Of a stretch of DNA of 36,954 bases, positions 6,530-15,213 are shown in pieces; the stretch's first letter is position 1; each line of letters begins with the position of its first letter. The DNA comes from Polyangiaceae bacterium. GTDB lineage: Bacteria > Myxococcota_A > Polyangia > HGW-17 > JALWFW01. A program made the translations under genes and the position numbers. The stretch is taken from assembly GCA_027013865.1 (NCBI GenBank), contig JALWFW010000175.1, positions 1 to 36,954 on the forward strand, written 5' to 3'. The notes under the pieces were generated by a model, which had not been told where the DNA came from, searched no databases, and saw only the letters and a program-made list of their open reading frames with translations.

Positions 6530-7834
6530 TTATAGTCTGAATGGCTGTATGACATCGAGAAGAAGATCGTCCTCAGGAATAGAAGAGATCTCCTTTATGA
6601 ACACGTGTGTTCTTTTCACAGTAAGAAGAGGTTCATACCCCATCCTGACAAGAGCCCTGCAAAACCACGGACTGCCAAACCAGCATGCCCGGGACACCAC
6701 GTCCATACGCGAACCCAAAACAGACTTCAGATACTTTCCGTCATGCTCCCTGCCACTCATTTTTATATAGAGCATCAGTGCAAGGGCCTCTCTGGCCATA
6801 TTTGTGTTCGAAGTAGTTCTTTTCATCTTATTTCCGAGAAGAAAATTCTCCATTGCAGTCCGTCTTCCACGACATCTGGATTTTTGTGAACACTCAACAA
6901 AATCCCTTATAAAACAGATTGTAATGGAATGTTTCCACTTACCAGAACAGATGTTGTCCATATATTTTATGGCCTCTTGCCTGCTTCCTGAGGTTCCACG
7001 AGCCGATGCCAGGTAGAAATAAGCTCTGCATGAGGCCGAATACCCAAGGCGACATCCTTCGAAAAACAGACTGACAGCTCTGTTCCTGTCTTTCTCATAT
7101 CCCCACCAGCCGTAATAATACGCAAGCCCTGCATACATACCCATGACTCTGCTGCCGGCACTGAAAAGCTCCTCCAGCATACCTGAAGACTTTCCCGAAA
7201 ATATCGGTTCATGAAAATCCTTTACCATCAGCCGGGACAGCCTGTATTCAAACAGAGATTCCCCAGTGGACATGAGCGATTTGGCGAGCCATAAAGCCAG
7301 CTCAGAGTCATTCTTTTTGGTGTATTTGCGATTCGTCAGCAGGCGGCAGGGCTCCAGCAGACCGGACAGACAGGACTTTTCTATGGTTGCTCTGTAAATA
7401 CTGACCGCGGCAGGGAACTCCATTCTGGAAAGGTGTTTGATCCCGTTCCAAAAAATCCTGCATGCACCCGGATACCCCCTGAGACACATTTCAGACCCAA
7501 TAGACAAGTCCGTACCGGCTTTCTTCTGCTCGGATGAAACAGTAAGATACGCCATACAGGCCTTCTCGAACTTTTGGTCACACGATTTTCTAAAAAGAGA
7601 CAGAGCTTGTAATAGATAAGGCTCCGCAGTACGGTCAGAATTGACCCACATGGAATAATAGCTCAGACCTTTTTTATATGACAGCATAGGAGTTTCGGAC
7701 AAACTCCCCTTGTCAACGCTCTTTCGGGGCAGAGTTCTATCACTACCGATCTTGTCACTGCATCCAGAAAAAAATCCTGTGAAGACGAGTACCGTAGAAA
7801 CAAAAAAAACAGACACCGAAAAGAAACGCAGCAT
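6530..7834 (-). CDS. Sel1-repeat-like lipoprotein
   Basis: This is a 434-residue predicted lipoprotein. A hydrophobic signal peptide (residues 4-22) ends in the lipobox FSGC with Cys25. The body has repeated helical segments with alternating small residues and cysteines, such as GLAYYYGWWGYEKDRNRAVSLF and GCRLGYSASCRAYFYLAS, in the manner of Sel1/TPR repeats. Such proteins usually act as scaffolds or inhibitors in the periplasm or at the outer membrane. The Shine-Dalgarno sequence is poor, so the start is set mainly by the signal peptide. It is divergent from the gene at 7923 and lies upstream of flagellin 4 on the same strand, so a link to motility is possible but unproven. Confidence 0.8.
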   Translation of the reverse strand: MLRFFSVSVFFVSTVLVFTGFFSGCSDKIGSDRTLPRKSVDKGSLSETPMLSYKKGLSYYSMWVNSDRTAEPYLLQALSLFRKSCDQKFEKACMAYLTVSSEQKKAGTDLSIGSEMCLRGYPGACRIFWNGIKHLSRMEFPAAVSIYRATIEKSCLSGLLEPCRLLTNRKYTKKNDSELALWLAKSLMSTGESLFEYRLSRLMVKDFHEPIFSGKSSGMLEELFSAGSRVMGMYAGLAYYYGWWGYEKDRNRAVSLFFEGCRLGYSASCRAYFYLASARGTSGSRQEAIKYMDNICSGKWKHSITICFIRDFVECSQKSRCRGRRTAMENFLLGNKMKRTTSNTNMAREALALMLYIKMSGREHDGKYLKSVLGSRMDVVSRACWFGSPWFCRALVRMGYEPLLTVKRTHVFIKEISSIPEDDLLLDVIQPFRL

Positions 7835-7860
7835 GGATGAATCGTTACTTTCAGATGAAT

Positions 7861-7887
7861 TAAAGTCCAGGGGAAAAATACCGATGC
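7861..7887 (+). promoter_or_regulatory. Sigma-28 (FliA-type) promoter of the small motility-like gene
   Basis: TAAAGTCC (7861-7868), exactly 11 nt, then ACCGATGC (7880-7887), is a near-consensus flagellar sigma-28 promoter. Its -10 core (ACCGAT) is the same as at the flagellin 4 site. The predicted transcript would start around 7894, leaving a short leader before the Shine-Dalgarno site at 7911. Confidence 0.7.
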
Positions 7888-7922
7888 CTCTGATTCAGGC
7901 AAAGAATGCCAAGGAGGGCATC

Positions 7923-8186
7923 ATGAGTAACACAATCCAGGGATCAGGAATGGAAGGCATCATGCGCGGAACAGCCATGATGGAAAAAAGTGCAACTGCC
8001 GTAACGGAGACTTTTGAGGATATGTATAATGCTACAGACTATGGCGGACCTATCTCTGATGACATAGTCGATCTGTCTCAGGCAATCGTAGGAATGAGTA
8101 TGGCTCAGGTACAGATGGAGGCTTCAGTAAAGGTTCTTCAGACATATGAGGAACTACAGGGGATTCTTATCGATCTCGTGGCCTGA
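7923..8186 (+). CDS. Small putative motility protein (YjfB-like ending)
   Basis: The product has 87 residues and begins MSNTIQGSGMEGIMRGTAMM. AAGGAGG at 7911-7917 fixes the start at 7923, although the frame is open further upstream. The C-terminal part, DIVDLSQAIVGMSMAQVQME followed by ASVKVLQTYEELQGILIDLV, is amphipathic. It resembles small YjfB-type motility proteins and the C-terminal helix of flagellar rod and hook proteins, which assemble through such helices. The sigma-28-type promoter at 7861-7887 independently places it in the flagellar regulon. The family assignment is from pattern only. Confidence 0.65.
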   Translation: MSNTIQGSGMEGIMRGTAMMEKSATAVTETFEDMYNATDYGGPISDDIVDLSQAIVGMSMAQVQMEASVKVLQTYEELQGILIDLVA

Positions 8187-8463
8187 TGAGATGTTCATTT
8201 GATAACTATATAATATATATATATATCTAATAACAAGTCTGTGTGATTCGCTTGTTCTGTTGTGTAAGTGTTTGTAAATACACAGTTTTTTATGTACATG
8301 CTGGTTGTAGTTTTCCTGTCTGTAAAAGAATATACGTTGTAGGTTTACTGTGTGTGCACGTCCTTCGTTCGAGTAACTTTCAGGTTTTCTTCACAGTATC
8401 ACACAGAAATACGACAGGAATCGAACATGCGAAAAGTGATATTGAAAAGTGTAATGGTTACAG
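8187..8463. other. Spacer between convergent genes, with a TA-dinucleotide run
   Basis: This 277-bp gap has an alternating TA tract at about 8210-8226 and T-rich sequence. The genes on either side converge on it. I see no strong hairpin terminator and no credible ORF. Confidence 0.4.
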
Positions 8464-9612
8464 CTATTTGAGAGCTTCATCCTTCTCGAAGGATCTGCCG
8501 TAGAGTACTGTTTGAAGTTCGTCATTTGGAACCTGGCGGCCCATTATCATGTCAGTGAGAACGCTTCCGACTCCTGGCCCCAGCATGAATCCCTGACCGC
8601 ACATCCCGACACCAAGATACAGGCCGGGCATATGAGGAACTGGGCCTATGATTGGTGCCGAGTCAGGGGTCATGGGATAAAGTCCGCGCCATATTCTGCG
8701 AACGAGTGTATATTTGAGCCGCGGGAGCAGTTTGATGAGTCTGGAGGCAACAATGGGGAGGAATTCGCTGGTGTTTTCTCTACTGTAACCCCAGTACTGA
8801 GGTTTGGGAGTGTAGCAGAATATGATTTGGCCCTCGCTGTTTTGCCCGAAGTAAAAATTGGCCGTCTTTCCTTCGTCCCCAGGTCTCAAGTCCACCACCA
8901 AAGGTCCGAGGAAATGTTCTACGGGAGCCGTGATACCTGCTTCATGAGAATCAGGATTCACAGGTAGGTCCAAATCTATCATTTCGCCTATCTCTCTGGC
9001 ATTGGCTCCGGGTGCCAAAACCAGTTTCGGGGCCTCGTAGTGATCCCTGGTGGTGGTGACTTCGAATACGGATCCTTTTTGCGATATTGCTATGACACGT
9101 TCGTTGAATCGAAATTCGGTGCCCTCTGACCGGGCTCTGTCATAAAATGCCAAAATGGCCAGAAGTGGGGATACCTGTCCATCACCAGGGCTGTATGTGC
9201 CGCCTCTTAGTCCATCGGGATTTATTCCCGTGATTATCTCCTGCATTGTGGCGGCATCGACCCAGTTAATGTCCAGTCCGTGTTTTTTTTGGACAGGCAG
9301 TATGGATTTCAGTAGGTTTTCGTGCTCTTCGGTATACACAGGAAAGGCATACCCACCGGATTTCCACCCTATGTCTTGTCCGTAACGCTCTTTCCAGGTT
9401 GAGAAGACCTCCAGACTGATCTTTCCGAGGTGAATCTTACCCGGATCTGAATGAGTAGCCCTTACGCCACCGATGGCCGCCTTGTTTTGGCCCTGACCCG
9501 GTGACGGAGCCGCCTCTAGTACGACTGTCTTCAGTTCTCTGCCGAGAAACATGGAGGTAGGTACCCCCACACTTCCGGCGCCCACTATGATGGCATCAAA
9601 AATCTGGGCCAT
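8464..9612 (-). CDS. FAD-dependent oxidoreductase (D-amino-acid/glycine/sarcosine oxidase family)
   Basis: This 382-residue flavoenzyme of the DAO fold starts MAQIFDAIIVGAGSVG, where residues 10-16 form the Rossmann GxGxxG motif that binds FAD. The C-terminal GVGMCGQGFMLGPGVG is the second FAD-contact motif typical of this family. Members oxidise amines of small amino acids, often giving the imine and H2O2, but the substrate here cannot be told. The ATG at 9612 is preferred over a GTG three codons earlier. It follows the PilZ gene by 17 nt and is probably cotranscribed. No partner heterotetramer subunits are nearby, so it is likely a monomeric-type oxidase. Confidence 0.85.
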   Translation of the reverse strand: MAQIFDAIIVGAGSVGVPTSMFLGRELKTVVLEAAPSPGQGQNKAAIGGVRATHSDPGKIHLGKISLEVFSTWKERYGQDIGWKSGGYAFPVYTEEHENLLKSILPVQKKHGLDINWVDAATMQEIITGINPDGLRGGTYSPGDGQVSPLLAILAFYDRARSEGTEFRFNERVIAISQKGSVFEVTTTRDHYEAPKLVLAPGANAREIGEMIDLDLPVNPDSHEAGITAPVEHFLGPLVVDLRPGDEGKTANFYFGQNSEGQIIFCYTPKPQYWGYSRENTSEFLPIVASRLIKLLPRLKYTLVRRIWRGLYPMTPDSAPIIGPVPHMPGLYLGVGMCGQGFMLGPGVGSVLTDMIMGRQVPNDELQTVLYGRSFEKDEALK

Positions 9613-9629
9613 CCCATACACCTGTCTAT

Positions 9630-10028
9630 TTATAGGTCATCCACGTCATAGAACATGGTTTCGTGGCGCTTGATGTAACGTTCTATGGCTCTGAGTAGTT
9701 TTTCTGACGGATTTTGTATCTGGACACCCATTCCAATGGGAAGATCCGCGCTGATGGTATCATCGGGTTTGCGCACCCATCTAACTGTCCCCTGTACTAT
9801 TTCGGCCTCTTTCATGCCAGGTAGTTTCAGTTTTATATCGAGTTCACTACCCACCGGCATTATATTGTATGTTCTTATGAAGAGCCCACCTTCACTGATG
9901 TCGTTGGTCAGACCGGTGAAGAACATGTGCTCTGAGTGGATGTTGACTTCCACTTCGAATTTGTAGCGTGGATGGCGACGCCTTTCTTCCCAGTTTACAG
10001 GTGGTGGCGTCTTTTTCTTATCGACCAT
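9630..10028 (-). CDS. PilZ-domain protein (predicted c-di-GMP receptor)
   Basis: This 132-residue single-domain PilZ protein has both c-di-GMP-binding motifs: the arginine cluster RRRHPR at residues 16-21 and DISEGG at 43-48. The later GVQI and the C-terminal helix fit the family of PilZ paralogues known from Myxococcus. The ATG at 10028 has GGAGGTCAAG directly before it. It is first in a two-gene unit with the FAD oxidoreductase. PilZ proteins often tune motility, which fits the nearby flagellar genes, but its partner is unknown. Confidence 0.9.
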   Translation of the reverse strand: MVDKKKTPPPVNWEERRRHPRYKFEVEVNIHSEHMFFTGLTNDISEGGLFIRTYNIMPVGSELDIKLKLPGMKEAEIVQGTVRWVRKPDDTISADLPIGMGVQIQNPSEKLLRAIERYIKRHETMFYDVDDL

Positions 10029-10054
10029 CTTGACCTCCAGAAGACATTTGGAAT

Positions 10055-10094
10055 CTTGATGCTCACATTATATTTTTTTAATGTGAGCTTCAAG
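10055..10094 (-). promoter_or_regulatory. Long hairpin at the start of the PilZ leader
   Basis: The two arms 10055-10070 and 10079-10094 pair over 16 positions with one mismatch around an 8-nt T-rich loop. The arm next to the loop is GCTCACATTA / TAATGTGAGC. The predicted transcription start (about 10093) would put the hairpin at the very 5' end of the PilZ mRNA. It could be a 5'-stabilising structure or, as DNA, an operator palindrome. Confidence 0.55.
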
Positions 10095-10099
10095 GGATA

Positions 10100-10128
10100 T
10101 TAATAATCATTTGCACTGATGCTGTCAT
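10100..10128 (-). promoter_or_regulatory. Sigma-70-type promoter of the PilZ operon
   Basis: On the minus strand ATGACA (10123-10128), 17 nt, TATTAA (10100-10105). The -35 hexamer matches 5 of 6 and the -10 matches 4 of 6. Confidence 0.45.
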
Positions 10129-10223
10129 AGCAGTGGACGCTGGTGTACAAAAAAAAGCGCATCTATTGTATAACTTATTGTAATTAAAGATTTTTTTATA
10201 ATCTCGTGTGTGCAACAGTCAGC

Positions 10224-10252
10224 TTGACATACCAGAGGTCGAAACCTATTGT
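10224..10252 (+). promoter_or_regulatory. Sigma-70-type promoter of the inositol-phosphate synthase gene
   Basis: TTGACA (10224-10229) is followed by an ideal 17-nt spacer and TATTGT (10247-10252). The ATG is 35 nt after the -10 box. Confidence 0.65.
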
Positions 10253-10287
10253 GACCCAGGACATCCAGTCTCAAAGAGGTTTTGACG

Positions 10288-11613
10288 ATGACCAAAAAGC
10301 TAGATATCAAACCGCCCAAAGGAAAACTTGGAATCCTTATCCCTGGAATAGGTGCGGTCTCCACGACTCTCATAGCCGGTGTGGAAGCAGCACGCAAAGG
10401 AATAGGTCTTCCAATCGGCTCACTGACCCAGATGGGAAGAATCAGACTTGGAAAGCGGAACGAGAACCGTTTTCCTCTTATAAGGGAATTTGCTCCTCTG
10501 GCCAGACTCGAAGACATAGAGTTTGGTGGCTGGGATCTTCACGGGATGAATGCCTACGAGGTTGCATGTAAGAGCCGCGTTCTGGACCGTTCCCTGCTTG
10601 ACAGCATAAGGACGTATCTAGAATCCATACAGCCCATGAAGGCCGTGTTCGACAAGTCATTCGTGCGTAACCTCGACGGCACTCACGTCAAGACAGGCAG
10701 CACGAAGATGGACCTGGCCGAGCAGGTCATGGAGGACATAGAAAACTTCCGTAAGTCCAAGGGAGTAGAGCGGGTCGTGATGCTCTGGTCCGGCTCCACC
10801 GAGGTTTACAGCGAACTTGGCGAAGTCCATCAGAGTCTGGAGGCTTTCGAGAAAGGCCTGCGCGAGAACGATCCGCGAATTTCTCCTTCTATGATATATG
10901 CCTATGCAGCGCTTCGCAGCTCTGTGCCCTATCTGAACGGAGCTCCCAATCTGACCGTTGATATGCCGGCCATGCTCGAACTGGCCGAGAAAAACAGAGT
11001 TCCGATTGGCGGCAAGGACTTCAAGACCGGCCAGACTCTCATGAAGACGATCATCGCTCCCGGTCTCAGGGCCAGGCTTCTTGGTGTCGAAGGTTGGTTC
11101 TCCACGAATATCCTCGGTAACCTCGACGGTAAGGTGCTGGATGATCCAGGATCTTTCAAGACCAAGGAAAAGAGCAAGATGTCCGTGCTGGATCAGATAT
11201 TCGATTCAGAGGGATTCCCGCAGCTCTATGGCGACATCTATCACAAGGTCCGCATAAACTACTATCCTCCCCGCGGAGACGAGAAGGAAGCCTGGGACAA
11301 CATAGATATAGTGGGATGGATGGGCTACAAGATGCAGATCAAGGTCAACTTCCTGTGCCGTGACTCAATTCTTGCGGCTCCTGTGGCCCTTGATCTTGCT
11401 TTGTTTGCCGACCTGGCTCAAAGAGCTGGATTCTATGGAATTCAGGAGTGGCTGTCTTTCTACTGGAAGAGCCCGCAGGCCAAGCCAGGCCTGAAGCCTG
11501 TACACGACCTGTTCCAGCAGCTTGCCAAACTGGAGAACACACTGCGTTACATGATGGGCGAGGAGCTCATCACCAATCTCGGTCTTGACTACTATTATGG
11601 CGACGACGTCTGA
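10288..11613 (+). CDS. ino1: Inositol-3-phosphate synthase
   Basis: The 441-residue enzyme converts glucose 6-phosphate to 1L-myo-inositol 3-phosphate using NAD. It starts MTKKLDIKPPKGKLGILIPG. The dinucleotide-binding loop PGIGAVSTT is near residue 20. The family signatures GGKDFKTGQTLMKT (about 240) and WFSTNILGN (about 270) are present. The ATG at 10288 is chosen over an in-frame TTG two codons earlier, with AGAGGT as ribosome-binding site. In bacteria the product feeds phosphatidylinositol-type lipids or inositol osmolytes. No inositol phosphatase or lipid synthase is adjacent. The histidine kinase gene follows 27 nt downstream and may be cotranscribed. Confidence 0.93.
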   Translation: MTKKLDIKPPKGKLGILIPGIGAVSTTLIAGVEAARKGIGLPIGSLTQMGRIRLGKRNENRFPLIREFAPLARLEDIEFGGWDLHGMNAYEVACKSRVLDRSLLDSIRTYLESIQPMKAVFDKSFVRNLDGTHVKTGSTKMDLAEQVMEDIENFRKSKGVERVVMLWSGSTEVYSELGEVHQSLEAFEKGLRENDPRISPSMIYAYAALRSSVPYLNGAPNLTVDMPAMLELAEKNRVPIGGKDFKTGQTLMKTIIAPGLRARLLGVEGWFSTNILGNLDGKVLDDPGSFKTKEKSKMSVLDQIFDSEGFPQLYGDIYHKVRINYYPPRGDEKEAWDNIDIVGWMGYKMQIKVNFLCRDSILAAPVALDLALFADLAQRAGFYGIQEWLSFYWKSPQAKPGLKPVHDLFQQLAKLENTLRYMMGEELITNLGLDYYYGDDV

Positions 11614-11640
11614 TTGTCCTGCCGTAACTCATGAACTGAG

Positions 11641-13074
11641 TTGAAGATCAGCCTGTTCACCAAACTTTCAGCAGCCTATCTCATTGTTTTCACACTATTT
11701 TCAGGGGTTGGTTTTTACTCGACCTATGTCTATCACCTTACCACGGCGCAGTTTCGTGCGGTCAACAGATTTCACCTGAAACTCACCATTTATGCATATG
11801 ATCTGGAATCCCGTCAGTCTGCACTCCTTCAGGTCATAAGAAGTGGCCTGTCCGAGGGTAGGTCCAGCCTGCTTCTTTCCAGATGGCTGAATATCATGGT
11901 GGCGCGGCGTGAAGCAGGGATCCGGCGCATAGAGAAACTCTGCAGAAATGTTCCCGAGGAATGGCAGGACGACTATTTCGAGGTCAGGATAATTCCCGTG
12001 GTCAGGGATATACGCCTGGCCGTGGATGCCATTGAGTATGAAAAGGGCAGAAGACTGAGGGACAGTGATCTGAGGGACCTGGAAGACAAAGAGAAAAAAG
12101 TGATGAGGCTTGTCCACAAACTTGCTCTGGCATCCAGGAATCGTCTAAGACGTGTGGCTTCCAGGCTGGAAGACAAGGAGGAGAGGCAGCTTCGGATTCA
12201 CCTGGCACTTCTCATAATGGCCCTGGCCGGAGGTATAGCTGGCGCGTGGATTGCCCGTAGGTCCCTTGTTCCTCTCCAGACTCTCACCGAAGGCGCGCGA
12301 AGGTTCAGGCAAGGGGAACTCGATACTCGTATTCCGGTTGAGAGCCGGGACGAGCTAGGTGAGTTGGCTATGGAGTTCAACGACATGGCCCAGGCCATAA
12401 AGGAGAGGGAGGAGAGGCTCATAAAGTCCGAGCGACTAGCCACAGCCGGGAAACTGGCGGCAGGTATTGCCCATGAGATACGCAATCCTCTTGCAGCCAT
12501 TTCCTTTCAGGTTCAACTTTTGCAGGAACTGTTGGAGACGGGAGATGAAGAGGATTTGAGGCAGGCGAAGGATACGCTGGTGAGATTGCAGTCGGAGATA
12601 GACCGCCTGGAAGAGACGAGCACGCAGTATCTTGATTTTGCAAGGCAGCCTTTACCAAAAATAGAAAACGTAGAACTTATTGAAATAATTGAAGAAATGA
12701 CGCTAGCCACACAGGGTATGGGTATAGAGCTTCAAGCAGAGATACCCGAGTCATGTACGGTGATAGCAGATAGGGATATGTTTCACAGGATCATGCTGAA
12801 TATTATAAAGAATTCTGCAGAGGCTGGAGCTTCTGTCGGGAAGATCAGAGTTGAAAAGGAATCGGATGCGGTGATTTTGACCTATTCGGACAATGGTCCT
12901 GGTATGTCTGAAGAAGTCGCAGAAAGGATATTCGAACCTTTTTTCAGCACAAAGAAGCAGGGTACTGGTCTTGGTTTGGCTCTTGTTCGCAGGATGATGA
13001 TGGACATGGGTGGGAATGTCACACTCGAGTCTGCCAGACCTCCGGAGTTCAGATTCGTTTTCAGGACAGGATGA
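11641..13074 (+). CDS. Membrane sensor histidine kinase with HAMP domain (orphan)
   Basis: The 477-residue kinase has TM1 at about 10-32, a mostly helical periplasmic sensor segment, TM2 at about 187-205 and HAMP at about 204-257. The HisKA helix has the phospho-acceptor His278 in AGIAHEIRNPLAA. The HATPase domain has N-box NIIKNSAEA (387-395), G1 DNGPG (417-421) and G2 GTGLGL (441-446). It starts at TTG, because an in-frame stop lies just upstream and no ATG precedes TM1. The ribosome-binding site is weak, so coupling to the upstream synthase gene is likely. There is no response regulator beside it and no receiver domain, so the partner lies elsewhere. Confidence 0.92.
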   Translation: MKISLFTKLSAAYLIVFTLFSGVGFYSTYVYHLTTAQFRAVNRFHLKLTIYAYDLESRQSALLQVIRSGLSEGRSSLLLSRWLNIMVARREAGIRRIEKLCRNVPEEWQDDYFEVRIIPVVRDIRLAVDAIEYEKGRRLRDSDLRDLEDKEKKVMRLVHKLALASRNRLRRVASRLEDKEERQLRIHLALLIMALAGGIAGAWIARRSLVPLQTLTEGARRFRQGELDTRIPVESRDELGELAMEFNDMAQAIKEREERLIKSERLATAGKLAAGIAHEIRNPLAAISFQVQLLQELLETGDEEDLRQAKDTLVRLQSEIDRLEETSTQYLDFARQPLPKIENVELIEIIEEMTLATQGMGIELQAEIPESCTVIADRDMFHRIMLNIIKNSAEAGASVGKIRVEKESDAVILTYSDNGPGMSEEVAERIFEPFFSTKKQGTGLGLALVRRMMMDMGGNVTLESARPPEFRFVFRTG

Positions 13075-13134
13075 GACGAAAACCTGAAGTCATCTATTTT
13101 TTCTTTTATTTCAATAGGTTATATGATTTTTTGT

Positions 13135-13698
13135 TTATGGTGTATTGCGTTTGGCTTTGAGGACCATCAGGTTTTTGGAGAACATTATACTGAAGGACCA
13201 GTTTGCTTTACCAAAATAGCGAGTGAACAGTCTGTTCAGATCGAATGTGCTGAAGTAAAGTATGGTGTGACTCTTTGAAAAGACAGACCACCAACGGTTG
13301 AATGCCTCAATCATAGACAGTGATACTGTTGGACCGGCCCCTACTCTGAAAGATAATCCTGAAATTGGGACGGCAACCTTGCCGTTGCGTACCGTGAGAC
13401 TGCATACGAATGAAATGGGAATAGTGAAGTTCCATGCAATTCTGTCTGGAAACAGAGGAAATAATTTGTTCTGAAGATGAAGAGAGAATTTTCCTTTTAT
13501 CTGTATGTCAGCTTGTCCATGGATTCCATGATTATCTATGGACGTTATAGTGATATTTTTGAATTTCACAGATGGAAGCGGTTTTATTCCATCGGGGTAG
13601 GTATTTCTGACGAATGCGGTCAGCATGGAAGCATCCACGGTGATTTCCGCGTTGCCGGATCCTGTGAGAAGTAAAATAGCCGCTGCAGCCAGAATCAT
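13135..13698 (-). CDS. Exported protein of unknown function
   Basis: The 187-residue protein has an N-terminal signal peptide (MILAAAAILLLTGSGNA, with cleavage expected after NA). The remainder looks beta-rich (ITVDASMLTAF, NITITSIDNHGIHGQADIQI), with no motif I recognise. The ATG lies 3 nt after the stop codon of the TPR gene, so the two are translationally coupled. It is the last gene of a three-gene envelope operon. Alternating polar and hydrophobic strands suggest a lipid- or ligand-binding beta fold, but this is a guess. Confidence 0.7.
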   Translation of the reverse strand: MILAAAAILLLTGSGNAEITVDASMLTAFVRNTYPDGIKPLPSVKFKNITITSIDNHGIHGQADIQIKGKFSLHLQNKLFPLFPDRIAWNFTIPISFVCSLTVRNGKVAVPISGLSFRVGAGPTVSLSMIEAFNRWWSVFSKSHTILYFSTFDLNRLFTRYFGKANWSFSIMFSKNLMVLKAKRNTP

Positions 13699-13701
13699 GA
13701 T

Positions 13702-15171
13702 TTACCTGTTTCTGGAGAACAGCAGTGCAGCCAGAGCCAGAGCTAGTAGCCCAGATATAAGCATGGCTGCATCCATATAGCCGCGCTCATGTACGTGAGG
13801 TATTGGAGTGATGTTCCACAAGGCTGCAAATGCCTGAGGATGAGAGGGCATTGTATCGAGAGCCCGTCTGTACCAGTGCACTGCCGCCCTGATGTCTTTT
13901 TCTTTCTCGTGGGCCAATCCTACGAGGTAATACAGATCGCTCTCCAAAGCAGTAGAAGGCTTTACCATCAATGCCAGCCGCGTGTAACGTATGGCTGAAC
14001 GAAGATCACCGGATTTTAGCCTGCGTTTTGCCATTTCCGTGAATACGGGAGCCATCAGTTCTCTGTTAGAGACGTTGGGATCATGGGCCAGTATGTCCAT
14101 GAACTGCTTGGTGGCCCTGTCGGTGTCTCCTGAATTCTTGTATTCCCTGTATGCCTTGGCGAATTCCAGTTCCCAGCGTTTGGCCTTCAGTGAATCCCAT
14201 ACTCTGAAGAGTTCTTCTGCTAGTTTTTTCCCTCTGAGCGTACGGTCATAATCTCCTTGAGTGGCTTTTTCTATTTCTTTGCGTATGGCATGGTATGCCT
14301 GTTGCCTGGAAGACATGTAAAGCACAGCGGTAGTTTCCACTCCGCCAGGAAGTCTGATCGTGCCAACAGCGCCTTTTTCCAGTACAGGTCCTTCGAAATA
14401 AGACAGAATGGCCTGACGTGCAGCCTTCCTGAGTTCCTGACTGTCGGAGTTGGCGTATTTGAGAAGGGGTTTTATGGCTGAACCTGGCCGGTATTTTCCA
14501 TAGAGTTCAATCAGTTTGAGGCGGAGATCGTGCGGAGCACTCTGAAGTGCCAGCCGCGGAGTTCCAGCAGGGGAGACCCTCAAGATATAGGAGGCATATT
14601 TTGCCATGAGGTATCCCGTTCTGTTGCGGTCTCTGCGGTAGCGCCTGTAAGACCATGGAAGTAGTTCGGGGACGATGATGGGGCCCATCTGTTCCAGTGT
14701 GTGAGTGATGAGGCTTCGATGAACGAATGTCAGCGGATGAAATGCTGCCTTGAGCAGGGTTTCAGGAGTGCCTGCCCGGGGACTATCAGCCAGCCGCTGT
14801 ATGATGCAGCCTCTTATGAGTGCCTCTCCAAGAGCTCTAGCCAGTTCCTGATCTCGTGGCACTGGTGCGGTAAGGAGCACTTCCATGGTTGTTTTGTGCC
14901 GCCTTTTGGTACGTCTGCGTTCAGTTATGGAGATATAGACTTTTGGCTCACTGAACCATCCTGATGGTGGAGGAACACTTGCCTTGTGAACCTCCAGATA
15001 TTCCCTGACGCGCAGTCCAAGAGACGCAGAGAATGGAGCAAGAAGCCTTTTTTCAGGATTCTGGATACCGGGAAGTTCCCTGCAGGCCTTAGCCCTTTCC
15101 AGAGGTGACATAGCCATTATTTCCTGTGATGTAAGCGAAAGAACAACCGTTCCAACGAGAACGAATAACAT
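13702..15171 (-). CDS. Exported TPR/HEAT-like protein with C-terminal membrane anchor
   Basis: The 489-residue protein begins with a signal-like segment (residues 1-20) and ends in a membrane helix (AAMLISGLLALALAALLF) followed by the short basic tail SRNR. The bulk therefore faces the periplasm. Residues about 170-270 resemble HEAT-type helical repeats, and about 340-460 are TPR-like (LKSGDLRSAIRYTRLALMVK, then KDIRAAVHWYRRALDTMP). This suggests a scaffold for an envelope complex. The ribosome-binding site is modest. The gene lies 42 nt downstream of the outer-membrane-like gene and directly upstream of the exported hypothetical gene. Confidence 0.75.
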   Translation of the reverse strand: MLFVLVGTVVLSLTSQEIMAMSPLERAKACRELPGIQNPEKRLLAPFSASLGLRVREYLEVHKASVPPPSGWFSEPKVYISITERRRTKRRHKTTMEVLLTAPVPRDQELARALGEALIRGCIIQRLADSPRAGTPETLLKAAFHPLTFVHRSLITHTLEQMGPIIVPELLPWSYRRYRRDRNRTGYLMAKYASYILRVSPAGTPRLALQSAPHDLRLKLIELYGKYRPGSAIKPLLKYANSDSQELRKAARQAILSYFEGPVLEKGAVGTIRLPGGVETTAVLYMSSRQQAYHAIRKEIEKATQGDYDRTLRGKKLAEELFRVWDSLKAKRWELEFAKAYREYKNSGDTDRATKQFMDILAHDPNVSNRELMAPVFTEMAKRRLKSGDLRSAIRYTRLALMVKPSTALESDLYYLVGLAHEKEKDIRAAVHWYRRALDTMPSHPQAFAALWNITPIPHVHERGYMDAAMLISGLLALALAALLFSRNR

Positions 15172-15213
15172 GGTATCACTCTTGACGTCTATGTGTGAAA
15201 TCCGTCTATGTGA

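Noticed and set aside
10125-10517. 130-codon minus-strand ORF overlapping the start of the inositol-phosphate synthase gene
   Set aside because: It is antisense to a strongly conserved enzyme and its promoter, with no start signal.
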